64,000 nt of DNA from Mucilaginibacter straminoryzae (GCF_022953055.1 NZ_JALJEJ010000004.1:186001-250000); one strand, 5' to 3'. Shown: positions 52,199-61,953, counted from the first letter of the stretch. Notes: generated by a model not told the origin, from the sequence alone. Numbers and translations are program-made.

Positions 52199-52966
52199 CT
52201 ATACTTTTAAGGTTACTTTTTCTAAAAACTCTCTCAGCAGCAAATTAAACTGCTCTGGCTGTTCCATCATCGGGGCGTGCCCGCAGTGGTCTATCCAGTA
52301 AAGGCTGGCATCCGGCAGCAACTGATTAAATTCAACAGCTACTTCAGGCGGGGTTATCTTATCATTCTTTCCCCAGATCAGGCCTACGGGTATCGTAATC
52401 TTATGTAATTCTTTACCCATGTTATGCCTGATAGCCGATTTAGCCATCGCCAATATACGTATCACCCTGTTACGGTCATTAATGGTCTGGAAAACTTCGT
52501 CTACCAATTCCTTTGTTGCCGTAGCCGGATCATAAAAAGTATACTCTACCTTCTCCTTTACAAAATCATAGCTTTCGCGCCGCGGGAATGATCCGCCGAA
52601 AGCATTCTCATATAAACCCGAACTGCCTGTTAATATCAGGGTCTTAATATTTTCAGGATGCGCCAGGCAATAGATCAGGGCCACATGACCACCGAGCGAA
52701 TTACCCAATAATGTAATATTAGTTAATTTTTTATATTTTATAAACTTATGGACAAATTTCGACAAGGTTTTTACGCCCGTAGTCAGCAACGGTAAATCAT
52801 ATATGGGCAGCATCGGAATCAGTACGCGATAATTGGGGCTAAAAGCTTCAATTACTTTTTCCCAATTGCTTAATGCGCCCATTAAGCCATGCAGAAGCAA
52901 CAAGGTTTCGCCTTCGCCTTCTTCAATATATCTGAAACCGTTTTCTTCCCGAAGCACGTAATTCAT
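52199..52966 (-). CDS. Alpha/beta hydrolase
   Basis: 255 residues. Oxyanion motif LLLLHGLMGALSNW (residues 22-35), nucleophile elbow GNSLGGH with Ser90, and the final His in HCGHAPMMEQPEQF; the acid is probably Asp in LIWGKNDKITP. The natural substrate is unknown. It heads the series hydrolase-CBS-nadK-DUF6089, with only one or a few bases between genes. Spacer upstream has TAAATTTA, one base off the -7 consensus. Confidence 0.87.
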   Translation of the reverse strand: MNYVLREENGFRYIEEGEGETLLLLHGLMGALSNWEKVIEAFSPNYRVLIPMLPIYDLPLLTTGVKTLSKFVHKFIKYKKLTNITLLGNSLGGHVALIYCLAHPENIKTLILTGSSGLYENAFGGSFPRRESYDFVKEKVEYTFYDPATATKELVDEVFQTINDRNRVIRILAMAKSAIRHNMGKELHKITIPVGLIWGKNDKITPPEVAVEFNQLLPDASLYWIDHCGHAPMMEQPEQFNLLLREFLEKVTLKV

Positions 52967-53085
52967 ATTCCGATTAATGTAAAGTTTTAATTTATACCGT
53001 TTTTAAATTTAGTATAAAAGTTGGTTATTTAGCCGCCATAAAGATACTTTATAGAATCAGAGTTACAACAATTATAGCAACTTAA

Positions 53086-53526
53086 TTATGCCAGCAATTG
53101 TTTAACCACTTCTGATATTGTTTTGCCTTCGGCTTTACCGGCCAGCTCTTTATTAACCGCGCTCATTACTTTACCCATGTCTGCCTTACTGTTTGCACCG
53201 GTGGCTTCAATCACTTTTTTAACTACCACTTCAATCTCCTCGCGCGATAGTTGCTTTGGCAAATACAGCTCTATTACGCTTACTTCTTCCAATTCAACCT
53301 CGGCCAGATCTTCACGTCCCTGGTTTTTATAAATTTCCGCAGACTCTTTACGCTGCTTCACCAGCTTTTGTAAAAGTTTAAGCTCTTCGGCCTCGTTTAC
53401 TTCCTGGCCTGAAGTATTTAACAACAGCAGCGCTGATTTTATCCCACGTAAACCGCGCAGCTTTACCTGGTCGCGTGCTAACATCGCTTGTTTGATATCC
53501 TGATCTATTTGAGTACTGAGTGACAT
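53086..53526 (-). CDS. GatB/YqeY-domain protein
   Basis: 146 residues, the usual length of free-standing YqeY. SLSTQIDQDIKQAMLARDQVKLRGLRGIKSAL opens it, and KADMGKVMSAVNKELAGKAEGKTISEVVKQLLA is the characteristic end. The fold is the tail domain of GatB that binds tRNA, so a tRNA-related role is likely but not established. Minus strand, with 61 bases to the SDR gene. Confidence 0.92.
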   Translation of the reverse strand: MSLSTQIDQDIKQAMLARDQVKLRGLRGIKSALLLLNTSGQEVNEAEELKLLQKLVKQRKESAEIYKNQGREDLAEVELEEVSVIELYLPKQLSREEIEVVVKKVIEATGANSKADMGKVMSAVNKELAGKAEGKTISEVVKQLLA

Positions 53527-53587
53527 CTGATTGAAATTATAAGTTACTAAGTTATTATTTGTGATGGTAGTTTACATCACCCGGTTG

Positions 53588-54349
53588 TTATGATTTTCTG
53601 AAAATATTGGTACCCGTAGCCTGCGCCGTTGGCATTACCGTAATCTCGTTAATATTCACATGCGCCGGCCGCGAAACTATCCACCAGATGGTATCTGCAA
53701 TATCAGTGGCCACCAGAGGGGTAAAACCTTCGTATACTTTTTTAGCCCGGTCACTGTCGCCTTTGAAGCGTACTTCAGAAAACTCTGTTTCTACCGCACC
53801 CGGGTGTACTGCTGTTACCTTAATACCATGTTTCAGCAGGTCTATCCGCATACCGTCGCTTAAAGCGCCAACGGCATGTTTGGTTGCACAATAGACATTA
53901 CCGTTAGGATAAACCTCTTTCCCGGCGATTGACCCCAGGTTGATGATATGGCCGTAACCATTATTGACCATCCAGTTGGAAACGATTTTTGTTACATATA
54001 ACAGGCCTTTAATGTTGGTATCGATCATTCTATCCCAATCATCCGGATCACCTTCATTGATCGGTTCGAGACCCTGGCTCAGCCCGGCGTTATTGATCAG
54101 TACATCGATATTACGCCATTCTGCAGGCAAGCTTTCCAGGTTACTGGCCACGCTATCGCGGTTGCGTACGTCAAAGGCGGCCACGGCAACCTCTACATTG
54201 TATTTATCGTTCAGCCGGTTGGCCAGCGCCTCCAGCCTATCGGCACGTCGGCCGGTTAATATCAGGTTATAACGCTGTGCAGCGAATAAATGGGCACAAG
54301 CCTCACCGATCCCAGCGGTGGCGCCTGTAATCAAAGCAATTTTAGCCAT
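53588..54349 (-). CDS. Short-chain dehydrogenase/reductase (YdfG-like)
   Basis: 253 residues. The NADP-binding TGATAGIG (7-14) with basic residue pair in TGRRADR, NNAG at about 88-91, catalytic Ser in NLGSIAG and Tyr-x3-Lys in YCATKHA. The pattern is that of classical SDRs similar to YdfG (L-allo-threonine/3-hydroxy acid dehydrogenase), though substrate remains open. Single gene between yqeY and porT. ATG at 54349. Confidence 0.9.
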   Translation of the reverse strand: MAKIALITGATAGIGEACAHLFAAQRYNLILTGRRADRLEALANRLNDKYNVEVAVAAFDVRNRDSVASNLESLPAEWRNIDVLINNAGLSQGLEPINEGDPDDWDRMIDTNIKGLLYVTKIVSNWMVNNGYGHIINLGSIAGKEVYPNGNVYCATKHAVGALSDGMRIDLLKHGIKVTAVHPGAVETEFSEVRFKGDSDRAKKVYEGFTPLVATDIADTIWWIVSRPAHVNINEITVMPTAQATGTNIFRKS

Positions 54350-54392
54350 AGGTTGGTAACTACCGCTGCGAAATTATGTTTTTTTAAACTAA

Positions 54393-55136
54393 CTATTCGA
54401 AGTACAGGCTAATCATGAAGGTATGCATGAAAAGCTTACTAATGGGTGACGAGTATGGATGGTTTTCCGGCAGCAACACATTGCCGATAGAATTGCTTAG
54501 TTTCAGTTCGGGCGAAAGCTTAAAATATTCGAAATAGATATCACATCCGATACCCACTTCGTACGACGCATAATTGCGTTTTAATTTCACCAGCTTATCT
54601 GTCAATGCCTGGTCTGCATCGTCGGGCTTTTTATTGATTGCCGTAGAAACCTTAGCGCCTCCTAATAAATACATTCTGAAATCGCCTATCCGGTCGGATT
54701 TTATTTTCAGCAGCATCGGTACATCAAAAGAAGTACTTTGTATTTGCTTTTGCACGTTCTGCGAGGCGTCGCGGTAAGTATACAGTATTTGTTTATCTGA
54801 AAAAATAAGCGACGGCGTTGTCCGGATCTCTATATACTGGTTAATGCTATAACGCGCAAGGAAGCCAATACCAAAACCGGGCAGCCCTTTAGACCTAATG
54901 GAACTTAGCGAATCGGTGATCTGGACAGGGTGCGCCGGATCTGAACGATCTATAAAAGGTTGTCGCCAGTTTGGGTTCTTTACAATCTTAAAATCGCTCT
55001 GTAGGTATTGAAAAGTAAAACCAAAGCTAAAATCCTGCTGATCTAATCCCCTGCCCCAGGCCGGAACAGACTGCGCGTAGCTTTTTCCGACAGCTAAACA
55101 GGCAAGGACTATAAACAGCAATAAAGCTTTTCTCAT
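54393..55136 (-). CDS. porT: Type IX secretion outer-membrane protein PorT/SprT
   Basis: 247 residues with signal peptide (MRKALLLFIVLACLAVGKSYAQ). QDFSFGFTFQYLQSDFKIVKNPNWR starts the barrel, and GLPGFGIGFLARYSINQYIEIRTTPSLIFSDKQI and NYASYEVGIGCDIYFEYFKLSPELKLSNSIGN are family-typical. PorT is needed for secretion of proteins with a C-terminal sorting domain through T9SS. Its ATG directly follows the menG stop, the usual arrangement in Bacteroidota, and both are on one transcript. Confidence 0.88.
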   Translation of the reverse strand: MRKALLLFIVLACLAVGKSYAQSVPAWGRGLDQQDFSFGFTFQYLQSDFKIVKNPNWRQPFIDRSDPAHPVQITDSLSSIRSKGLPGFGIGFLARYSINQYIEIRTTPSLIFSDKQILYTYRDASQNVQKQIQSTSFDVPMLLKIKSDRIGDFRMYLLGGAKVSTAINKKPDDADQALTDKLVKLKRNYASYEVGIGCDIYFEYFKLSPELKLSNSIGNVLLPENHPYSSPISKLFMHTFMISLYFE

Positions 55137-55868
55137 TTACTTGGTACCGGTATATATGGAACTTATGCCAAACGTTAAAGCACGTTTTTTGGTATTTTTA
55201 TAACCCACCTTCTCCATTAATGTTGTAAAATCTTTTCCATCCGGAAAAGCGGCAACGGATTCTGGCAGATAAGAATAGGCCCTGCTGTCTTTAGAAAATA
55301 ACTTACCTATACCCGGGGTAATATAGCGGAAGTAAAAGTTATACAGCTGTTTTACAGGAAAAACCCGCGGCTTTGAAAACTCGAGGATCACTACCTTACC
55401 TCCCGGCCTTAACACCCGCAGCATTTCTACCAAACCTGCTTCCAGGTTTTCGAAATTACGTACCCCGAAGGCAACAGTTACTGCATCAAAAGTATTGGTT
55501 TCGAAAGGCAGGTTTTCAGAATCGCCCCCGGTAACCTCGAACCGTGGCGCCAGTTCACGGGTTTTGATCTTCTTTCGGGCAATGTCCAGCATGCCTTCAG
55601 AAATATCAACGCCGACAATCTTTTCCGGCTTCAGCATCTTTAACGCTTCGATAGCGAAATCGCCGGTACCGGTGGCAACGTCTAATAACTTTTTGGGTTG
55701 ATTTGCTTTTAACTCGTTAATCGCCTTTTTTCGCCAGATAATATCAATACCCAGCGACATAAAATGGTTAAGAAAGTCGTAAGTGTGCGAAATGTTGTTA
55801 AACATATCTGCTACCTGCTGCTTCTTGGTAGCATCCGCACTTTTATAAGGCGTAACAGTATTGCTCAT
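55137..55868 (-). CDS. menG: Demethylmenaquinone methyltransferase (UbiE/MenG)
   Basis: 243 residues from ATG 55868; the TTG at 55877 lies inside the promoter box. The SAM motif is LLDVATGTGDFAIEAL, and the family signatures YDFLNHFMSLGIDIIWRKKAI and VLRPGGKVVILEFSKP are present. It adds the last methyl group to menaquinone. ATG lies six bases after TATCTTTG, so the mRNA is likely leaderless. porT follows with no gap. Links with nuoHIJKLMN and the UbiA-type enzyme in this window. Confidence 0.93.
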   Translation of the reverse strand: MSNTVTPYKSADATKKQQVADMFNNISHTYDFLNHFMSLGIDIIWRKKAINELKANQPKKLLDVATGTGDFAIEALKMLKPEKIVGVDISEGMLDIARKKIKTRELAPRFEVTGGDSENLPFETNTFDAVTVAFGVRNFENLEAGLVEMLRVLRPGGKVVILEFSKPRVFPVKQLYNFYFRYITPGIGKLFSKDSRAYSYLPESVAAFPDGKDFTTLMEKVGYKNTKKRALTFGISSIYTGTK

Positions 55869-55874
55869 CAGGCG

Positions 55875-55882
55875 CAAAGATA
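55875..55882 (-). promoter_or_regulatory. -7 box TATCTTTG for menG-porT
   Basis: Exact TAnnTTTG match six bases before the menG ATG (55868). Confidence 0.55.
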
Positions 55883-55892
55883 GCTTTTTGTA

Positions 55893-55947
55893 ATTACACT
55901 GATGATTGATTGATTACACAGATTAGTTGGGATTAAACCGATTGATT
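55893..55947. repeat. GATTACAC-type degenerate repeats
   Basis: ATTACACTGAT (55893), GATTACACAGATT (55912) and GGATTAAACCGATTGATT (55930) resemble the cluster at 27893-28008. It fills part of the spacer between menG and the permease. Confidence 0.55.
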
Positions 55948-56066
55948 TAGCCAAATTATTCTACCTCTTGCGCGCGTTTGTAACGCATGCACAAATGATA
56001 GACGATTAAATTGTCATGCTTATCCAATACTCATTAGAAACGAAAGCGGTAAAAAAATCGGCTTAA

Positions 56067-57767
56067 TCAAGAATTCATTTTTCCCAAACGGCTATTCTTA
56101 TAGCCGTAGGTAAAGTATACAACCAGGCCAATCACCAGCCAGAACAAGAACCGCAGCCAGTTAGTATAACCCAATTCCGTCATCAGGTAAAAACAGCTTA
56201 ACAACCCCAATACCGGTATCAGCGATAGCTTTTTTACAAAAGCCATCACCGTTAACGCTGTTGACAGGATGATAAAAAGGAAATAGGGAAAGTTATGATG
56301 CGGATTTTCGCCAGATAGCAAACCCAACAGCGGCTTCCAGAATACCACTACGCCTATTACAAAAATCACAGGCGCTATCCATTGGGCGTTGATATAAGGA
56401 ATACGGAATTTACCCCGCTGGCGCTCTTCTTTAGGCAGCAGCAACACGCCACCGCAAACCAATACAAACGCAAACAAAGTTCCGATGCTCGTTAGGTCGG
56501 TTACCTCGGTAAGGTTCATAAACAGTGCAGGCACCGCTACCACAATACCGGTAACAATAGTGGCGAAAGATGGTGTATGAAATTTGGGATGGATGCGTGA
56601 AAAAGCTTTAGGAAGCAGGCCGTCGCGGCTCATGCTCATCCAGATCCTCGGTTGGCCCAATTGAAAAATGAGCAGCACACTTGCCGTGGCAATAACCGCG
56701 CTGATAGAGATAACATAGCTGATCTTCTTCAGGCCGATCTTCGCGAATACGAAAGCCAGCGGATCGCCCACCTGCAGGTCTTTATAGCTTACCATACCTG
56801 TTAATACCAGCGCAATGAGGATATACAAAACGGTACAGATAATCAGTGAGTAGATCATGCCGCGCGGCAGGTCGCGCTGTGGGTTACGGCATTCTTCGGC
56901 TGTTGTTGAAATGGCATCGAAACCGATATAAGCAAAGAATACCCCCGATACACCTTTCATCACGCCGCTGAAACCATTCGGGAAAAACGGGTGCCAGTTT
57001 GCCGGAGTAACATAAAAGAAGCCGAGCACGATAACGGCAATCACCACCCCTATCTTCAGCAGCACCATGCCGTTAGTTACCTTTTTGGTTTCTTTAATAC
57101 CTACGTAAACCAAGTAAGTGATGATGATAACGATTAATAACGCCGGGATATTAGCAATGATCTTAAAGCCGCCGATAGCCGGTGCATTTGCCCAGGCCTG
57201 CGCTTCTGCCCGTAACTTATCTGTAATATCAGCCAAATGGCCTTCCCTTGTCAGCTGCTGCACACTATCATAAGCGCGCGAGGCCGTAAGGTAGTCCATC
57301 GTTAAATATTTGGGAATATGGATATGAAAGCCTTCAAGCAAATTCACAAAATATTCGCTCCATGAAATGGCTACTGCAATGTTCCCGATGGCGTACTCCA
57401 TCAAAAGGTCCCAACCGATGATCCAGGCGATCAGTTCCCCGAAAGAGGCATAGGCATACGTATAAGCACTACCCGCTACCGGTATCCGCGAGGCAAACTC
57501 GGCATAGCACATGGCAGAAAAACCGCAGGTGATGGCCGTAAGTACAAAGAGGATGGTAACACCCGGGCCGCCGTTGAACGAAGCTTCGCCAATGGTAGAA
57601 AATATGCCCGCGCCTACTACCGCCGCAATACCCATCAGGGTAAGATCCCTGGTATTTAGCTCCTTGCTCAATGCGTGTCCGCCGCCCGACTCGCCATCGC
57701 CGAAACCGTTGGCTACGTCGTCAAGAATAAGATCGATAGATTTTTTGCGAAAGATATTTTTAGACAT
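56067..57767 (-). CDS. APC-superfamily amino acid permease (CAT-like)
   Basis: 566 residues with 12-14 helices. Opening LNTRDLTLMGIAAVVGAGIFSTIGEAS holds the GxGIF substrate-binding loop, and GWDLLMEYAIGNIAVAISWSEYF and GVSGVFFAYIGFDAISTTAEECRNPQRDLP are typical of the cationic amino acid transporter branch. The substrate is not fixed by sequence. A TATGTTTG box (57790-57797) lies 22 bases before the ATG (57767). Divergent from the PAP2 gene. Confidence 0.9.
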   Translation of the reverse strand: MSKNIFRKKSIDLILDDVANGFGDGESGGGHALSKELNTRDLTLMGIAAVVGAGIFSTIGEASFNGGPGVTILFVLTAITCGFSAMCYAEFASRIPVAGSAYTYAYASFGELIAWIIGWDLLMEYAIGNIAVAISWSEYFVNLLEGFHIHIPKYLTMDYLTASRAYDSVQQLTREGHLADITDKLRAEAQAWANAPAIGGFKIIANIPALLIVIIITYLVYVGIKETKKVTNGMVLLKIGVVIAVIVLGFFYVTPANWHPFFPNGFSGVMKGVSGVFFAYIGFDAISTTAEECRNPQRDLPRGMIYSLIICTVLYILIALVLTGMVSYKDLQVGDPLAFVFAKIGLKKISYVISISAVIATASVLLIFQLGQPRIWMSMSRDGLLPKAFSRIHPKFHTPSFATIVTGIVVAVPALFMNLTEVTDLTSIGTLFAFVLVCGGVLLLPKEERQRGKFRIPYINAQWIAPVIFVIGVVVFWKPLLGLLSGENPHHNFPYFLFIILSTALTVMAFVKKLSLIPVLGLLSCFYLMTELGYTNWLRFLFWLVIGLVVYFTYGYKNSRLGKMNS

Positions 57768-57789
57768 CAGGAGCTATCATTTCAAACTT

Positions 57790-57797
57790 CAAACATA
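57790..57797 (-). promoter_or_regulatory. -7 box TATGTTTG for the amino acid permease
   Basis: Exact TAnnTTTG match 22 bases before the ATG at 57767. Confidence 0.5.
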
Positions 57798-57843
57798 GCC
57801 AAATTTTCTCAGCTAATCAGGAGTAATATAGTAAATTGCGCCG

Positions 57844-58506
57844 ATGAAACTGCGGATAATAGACGTACTTTACCGATTACGGTTATTTTTTATTCCCTAC
57901 CTGGCTATTTTAATCACCTGCCTGATTATTAAACTGACACACAGCCGCGAAGACATTTATTTTACGGTAAATCATCATCATAATCACTTTTTCGATGATT
58001 TTTTCAGCTATGCTACCGACCTCGGCAATGGTATTGCTGCAGTGATTATTCTTATAGTGATGCTGCTGTACAGCTATCGCAATACTTTTTTGCTGGCTAC
58101 CAGTTTTGCCATTACCAGTGTATTAGCCCAGATTGTAAAACGGATTTTCCATTCGCCCCGCCCCTCTTTGTACTTTAAGGACGAGTTAACGCATATCTAC
58201 TTTGTAAAAGGAATTAAGATTTTAAGCACCAACAGTTTCCCGTCAGGGCATACGGTGCAGGCTTTTACCATTGCCGTAGTACTGGCCTATGTGGCCCGGC
58301 AAAAACGATGGGGCTTTATTGCCTTACTTTTTGCTTTATTTATCGGTTACTCGCGTATGTATTTAAGCCAGCACTTTTTTGAGGATGTAGTGGCGGGTTC
58401 TATTATTGGAACCATCACAACAGTAATATGGCTCACTATCATAGATAGCAAGCCATTTTTACATTCATTAAAGTGGAAGCACGGTTTGCTTAAAAAGCAC
58501 CGTTAA
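57844..58506 (+). CDS. PAP2-family membrane phosphatase
   Basis: 220 residues with five or six helices. The three PAP2 motifs are visible: KRIFHSPRPS (KxxxxxxRP), FPSGHT (PSGH) and SRMYLSQHFFEDVVAGSIIG (SRxxxxxHxxxD). The enzyme removes phosphate from lipid phosphates such as undecaprenyl diphosphate or phosphatidate at the inner membrane; substrate not settled. A box one base short of consensus (TAAATTG, 57832-57838) lies five bases before the ATG. Its end overlaps the convergent hypothetical gene by four bases. Confidence 0.9.
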   Translation: MKLRIIDVLYRLRLFFIPYLAILITCLIIKLTHSREDIYFTVNHHHNHFFDDFFSYATDLGNGIAAVIILIVMLLYSYRNTFLLATSFAITSVLAQIVKRIFHSPRPSLYFKDELTHIYFVKGIKILSTNSFPSGHTVQAFTIAVVLAYVARQKRWGFIALLFALFIGYSRMYLSQHFFEDVVAGSIIGTITTVIWLTIIDSKPFLHSLKWKHGLLKKHR

Positions 58507-59156
58507 ACTGCCATTTTGTTGCTGTTACGTTTTACCAGCCATACTACCAGCACTATCAGCAGCGCGCCAACACCTATCAGGATGATCTTTACCGCGGTGT
58601 TCATCCCCTGTGACTGGCCAAAGGTGGCGTACTGGTCTTTCCCGTCGAAATCCGGAGCAGTTTTTATCGATGCCAAAAACTCCTTCATCTCTTTAGATGC
58701 TAAAGCCTCGCGTTCTTCAGGGTAAGTATACTGGAAAGTATAGGTGGCAGGCTTGGTGTAAAGCACCCTGAACCTGCGCATTTGGTTACCCTGCTCGCCT
58801 GTGGTGGCCAAAGTAAAATCGCGCACCTCTACGTTATTGACAACTGTATCTTTACTATTTAAAACAGTACCGTTACCGGAAGACTGTACCACTTTATCGG
58901 TATACTCTTTGAAAACCTTCTTCAGATCTTTCTCTTTCTTCAAAGTTTTCTCAGGAGGGTTCGGCGATTTAATCACCACTACATAACCTAAAGAAGCATT
59001 ACCAGAATAGATGGTTTGCCCTAACGTGTCTTTCTTGGAGAATTCCTTTGGCAACGAAACCGTGACCAAATTATCTACCTTTACTGGTTCAAGCACCTGG
59101 GCTTGTGCAGTAATCGCATATATAGCTGAAAAAAAACCTATTAATATCTTCTTCAT
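58503..59156 (-). CDS. Hypothetical secreted protein anchored by a C-terminal helix
   Basis: 217 residues; no family recognised. Signal peptide MKKILIGFFSAIYAITAQAQ, a periplasmic part of about 160 residues with KVDNLVTVSLPKEFSKKDTLGQTIYSGNASLGYVVVIK and RRFRVLYTKPATYTFQYTYPEE, and a C-terminal membrane helix TAVKIILIGVGALLIVLVVWLVKRNSNK with a basic stop-transfer end. The middle part resembles domains that fit a mean-removed lipid or protein ligand, but I cannot name one. Minus strand, between the M3 peptidase and PAP2. Confidence 0.65.
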   Translation of the reverse strand: MKKILIGFFSAIYAITAQAQVLEPVKVDNLVTVSLPKEFSKKDTLGQTIYSGNASLGYVVVIKSPNPPEKTLKKEKDLKKVFKEYTDKVVQSSGNGTVLNSKDTVVNNVEVRDFTLATTGEQGNQMRRFRVLYTKPATYTFQYTYPEEREALASKEMKEFLASIKTAPDFDGKDQYATFGQSQGMNTAVKIILIGVGALLIVLVVWLVKRNSNKMAV

Positions 59157-59216
59157 GGCTACTATAGTCCAAAAAAGATACCAATAGGTTATTTTGGCAG
59201 GAAAAACTGTCTGCTA

Positions 59217-60917
59217 TCAGAGGTTTTCTAACTCGGCTTTGACAAACTGCACTAAATCCTTGACATAGGCCGCACTGAAATCAAACTTAATCCCGGCAGT
59301 TTCATAAATCTCGCGGATTGTCTTCGTATAGCCTAATTTTAAGGCATTTAAGTATTGTTCGAGACCTTGCTCCGGGTTTTCTTTGTAATTTTTCCAAACG
59401 GCAATTGCACCTAACTGTGCCATTCCGTATTCAATATAATAGAACGGAACCTCAAAAATGTGCAATTGCTTCTGCCAAAGGTTGGCTAAAGCGTCGGAGT
59501 GTCCACTCCAGTCTGCAAAACCAGCTCCGAAGCGCTGGTAGATCTGCACCCAGGCATCGCGACGTTGTTCATCTGTATGATCCGGGTTGGTATAGATCCA
59601 GTGTTGGAACTGATCTACCACCGCTACCCACGGTAAAGTTTTGATGACATCGATCAACTGATCGCGGCGGGCACGCTTCAGTTCTTCCTGGTTTTCGAAA
59701 TATACATTCCATTGATCCATTGAGATCAGCTCCATTGACATGGAAGCTAACTCTGCCACTTCTGAAGGGCAGTGCTTAAAATCATTCAGTTCTAAATCTG
59801 CCGTCAGGAAGGTGTGTACCGCGTGGCCGCCCTCGTGTACCATAGTGGTCAGGTCGCGGAAGGTATTGGCCGAATTCATAAAGATAAACGGCGCACCTGT
59901 TTCTGCCAGCGGATAGTTATATCCTCCCGGCGCTTTGCCTTTGCGGCTCTCTACATCAAACAGGCCATTATCTTTCATGATCTCCAGGCGTTCGCCCAGG
60001 TAACGGCTGATATTGCTGAAGCATTGGATAGATTTCTCGATCAGATCATTGCCATCCTTAAACGGTTTTAACGGTGCTTGCCCGCTTGGGTCTACGTCCA
60101 TATCCCAAGGTTTTAATTCCGGTAAGCCTAACGCTTCTTTACGTTTGTTAGCCAGTTCTTCCAATACCGGTACCACTTCGCGCTCTATTGCTTCATGAAA
60201 TTCATAGCAATCCTGCGGTGTGTAGTCGAACCGGCCTAAAGCCTGGAACATGTAATCGCGAAAGTTTTCGAAACCCGCATTCAACGCTACCTGGTGGCGA
60301 AGACCGCGCAGATGATCAAACAAGCTATCCAGCTGATCTTTATCCTGCAGGCGGCGACCGGTGATCTTTTCCCAAGCCTCCTGCCGTTTAGCACGATCTG
60401 TATTTTTTAAGATAGCGGCCGCTTGTTCCAAAGTGAACTCCTTACCATCTATTTCTACCGACATCGCCCCGGTGATCGACTGGTATTTTTGCTGTTCTAC
60501 CTGTATTTCGGTCTGCAGCGGAATATTCTCCTCCCTAAACAATTCCAGCGCACGTTTAACACCACGCAGATAGATGAAGTATTTTTCACTATCCAGCTTA
60601 TCGAAAAACTCGCTGTTCACCAGCTTTTTGTTCAGCTCGTTACTGTAAGGTGCTATCTTAGGTTCAATCTCGGTTGCGAAATACTGAAAGTCCTTCAGCA
60701 GGTTTTCGTCAGCCGTGTTGCAAGTCATTTTGATATACCGCCAGGCGAAATTTTCTTCCAGGGCAGCTTCTACCTCGCTGCGGTCGCGCAGCCATTGCTC
60801 CAATTCTTCCACAGAATTGATGGCCCTGTCGCGCAGTTCTACAAATAGCGGTTCCAGGTTTCCCCATTGCATTTCCAGGTTTTCTGGTATATAGTGTTTC
60901 TGTTTTTTGTGAATCAT
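59217..60917 (-). CDS. M3-family oligoendopeptidase (PepF-like)
   Basis: 566 residues from ATG 60917; a TTG at 60926 would add three residues. The zinc site HEGGH at 361-365 (TMVHEGGHAVHTF) with the third ligand Glu about 25 residues later in CPSEVAELASMSMEL. No signal peptide, so it is cytoplasmic and cuts short peptides. The closing pattern ALKLGYTKTIREIYETAGIKFDFS is typical of M3B oligoendopeptidases. Upstream spacer holds AT-rich repeats of the ATTTCGAATTTCG kind. Confidence 0.9.
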   Translation of the reverse strand: MIHKKQKHYIPENLEMQWGNLEPLFVELRDRAINSVEELEQWLRDRSEVEAALEENFAWRYIKMTCNTADENLLKDFQYFATEIEPKIAPYSNELNKKLVNSEFFDKLDSEKYFIYLRGVKRALELFREENIPLQTEIQVEQQKYQSITGAMSVEIDGKEFTLEQAAAILKNTDRAKRQEAWEKITGRRLQDKDQLDSLFDHLRGLRHQVALNAGFENFRDYMFQALGRFDYTPQDCYEFHEAIEREVVPVLEELANKRKEALGLPELKPWDMDVDPSGQAPLKPFKDGNDLIEKSIQCFSNISRYLGERLEIMKDNGLFDVESRKGKAPGGYNYPLAETGAPFIFMNSANTFRDLTTMVHEGGHAVHTFLTADLELNDFKHCPSEVAELASMSMELISMDQWNVYFENQEELKRARRDQLIDVIKTLPWVAVVDQFQHWIYTNPDHTDEQRRDAWVQIYQRFGAGFADWSGHSDALANLWQKQLHIFEVPFYYIEYGMAQLGAIAVWKNYKENPEQGLEQYLNALKLGYTKTIREIYETAGIKFDFSAAYVKDLVQFVKAELENL

Positions 60918-60926
60918 GGCGTCCAA

Positions 60927-61014
60927 TTTCGGATTTCAAATGTTCAATTGCGAATTTTGTTTCGAATTTCGACTTTCACACTACACTATCCCTCATTTGC
61001 AACAAGGCGATTTG
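60927..61014. repeat. Degenerate ATTTCGGATTTCAAAT-type intergenic repeat
   Basis: AATTTCGGATTTCAAATG, AATTGCGAATTTTG and TCGAATTTCGACTTTC are imperfect copies of an ATTTCGnATTTC unit. The spacer holds no gene. Confidence 0.45.
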
Positions 61015-61953
61015 CTATTTAAGATTAACCGGTTGATATAAGGTTTTTGATAATTCCGTCACCCCATCGCGGTAGCTGGTAGGCTTAAAGTTAAAATGGC
61101 GTTCGAACTTGGTGGAGTCGAAAAAATAATCGCGGTCAAACTGGTAGAACATTTCAATCATGTTATACATCTGTTTATTGAATAAGCCTACAAGCCTTAA
61201 CATCAATTTGTTGATCACACTATATTTGGGCTTCGCACCATAGATTTCAGCAGCCAGTTCTATAAACTGGATACCTGTCATCGGTGCAGCTGTTGGCGCA
61301 TGCCACACCTGGTTATCAGCCTCGGGGTGTTGCCCAAGCAGATACATTGCTTTACCTGCGTCTGGTATGTAAATAAAATTATGCTTCGCCCGTGGGTTGC
61401 CCATCCATTGCGCGTTCTGGCCTTTGGCAAGTTTATCCAGCACTAACTGGTCGTAAAAGCTGTTCTTGTTATCGGTACCGTAAAAATCTGGCGCGCGTAG
61501 GATGCTTGCCCTGATACTGCCGTTGCGTGCTTCTTCCATCAGCATGGCTGCGATACCGGCCCGTACTTTTCCTTTTACACTAGTGGGTTTGTAGGGTGTA
61601 TTCTCGGTCATTGGTCCTTGAACCGGCCCATACATATAAATATTATCGAAGAAGATCAGCCTGGCACCAGTAGCTTTTGTTAGGTTAATACAGTTTTGCA
61701 TAATTACCGGCCATTGTGCTTTCCAAATCTTTTTATCGTAGGTAAGGCCTGCGCAAAGGTAAATTACCTCCGAACCTTCTGCTGCGGCAAGTAACTCGTC
61801 ATAATTCAACAAGTCCGCTTTCTTCCAGGTAATGTTTTCGCCTTTAAAGCTGGATGGCCGTCTGCTAACGAGACGAATGGTTTCATTGTTTGCTATTAAC
61901 TCGCGGGTAAGGGCATTTGCCACCGGACCGCCTGCGCCTAAAATAGTATGCAT
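61015..61953 (-). CDS. NAD-dependent epimerase/dehydratase-like protein (extended SDR)
   Basis: 312 residues. The N-terminal Rossmann loop is ILGAGGPVANALTREL (GxGGxxG variant), with an acidic/basic region VSRRPS that suggests NADP. Later NIYMYGPVQGPMTENTPYKP holds the YG of the substrate loop, but the usual catalytic Tyr-x3-Lys is not evident (VKGKVRAGIAAML follows). It may be an atypical extended SDR acting as reductase or a binding protein. ATG at 61953, 86 bases after the Crp-like gene. Confidence 0.75.
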   Translation of the reverse strand: MHTILGAGGPVANALTRELIANNETIRLVSRRPSSFKGENITWKKADLLNYDELLAAAEGSEVIYLCAGLTYDKKIWKAQWPVIMQNCINLTKATGARLIFFDNIYMYGPVQGPMTENTPYKPTSVKGKVRAGIAAMLMEEARNGSIRASILRAPDFYGTDNKNSFYDQLVLDKLAKGQNAQWMGNPRAKHNFIYIPDAGKAMYLLGQHPEADNQVWHAPTAAPMTGIQFIELAAEIYGAKPKYSVINKLMLRLVGLFNKQMYNMIEMFYQFDRDYFFDSTKFERHFNFKPTSYRDGVTELSKTLYQPVNLK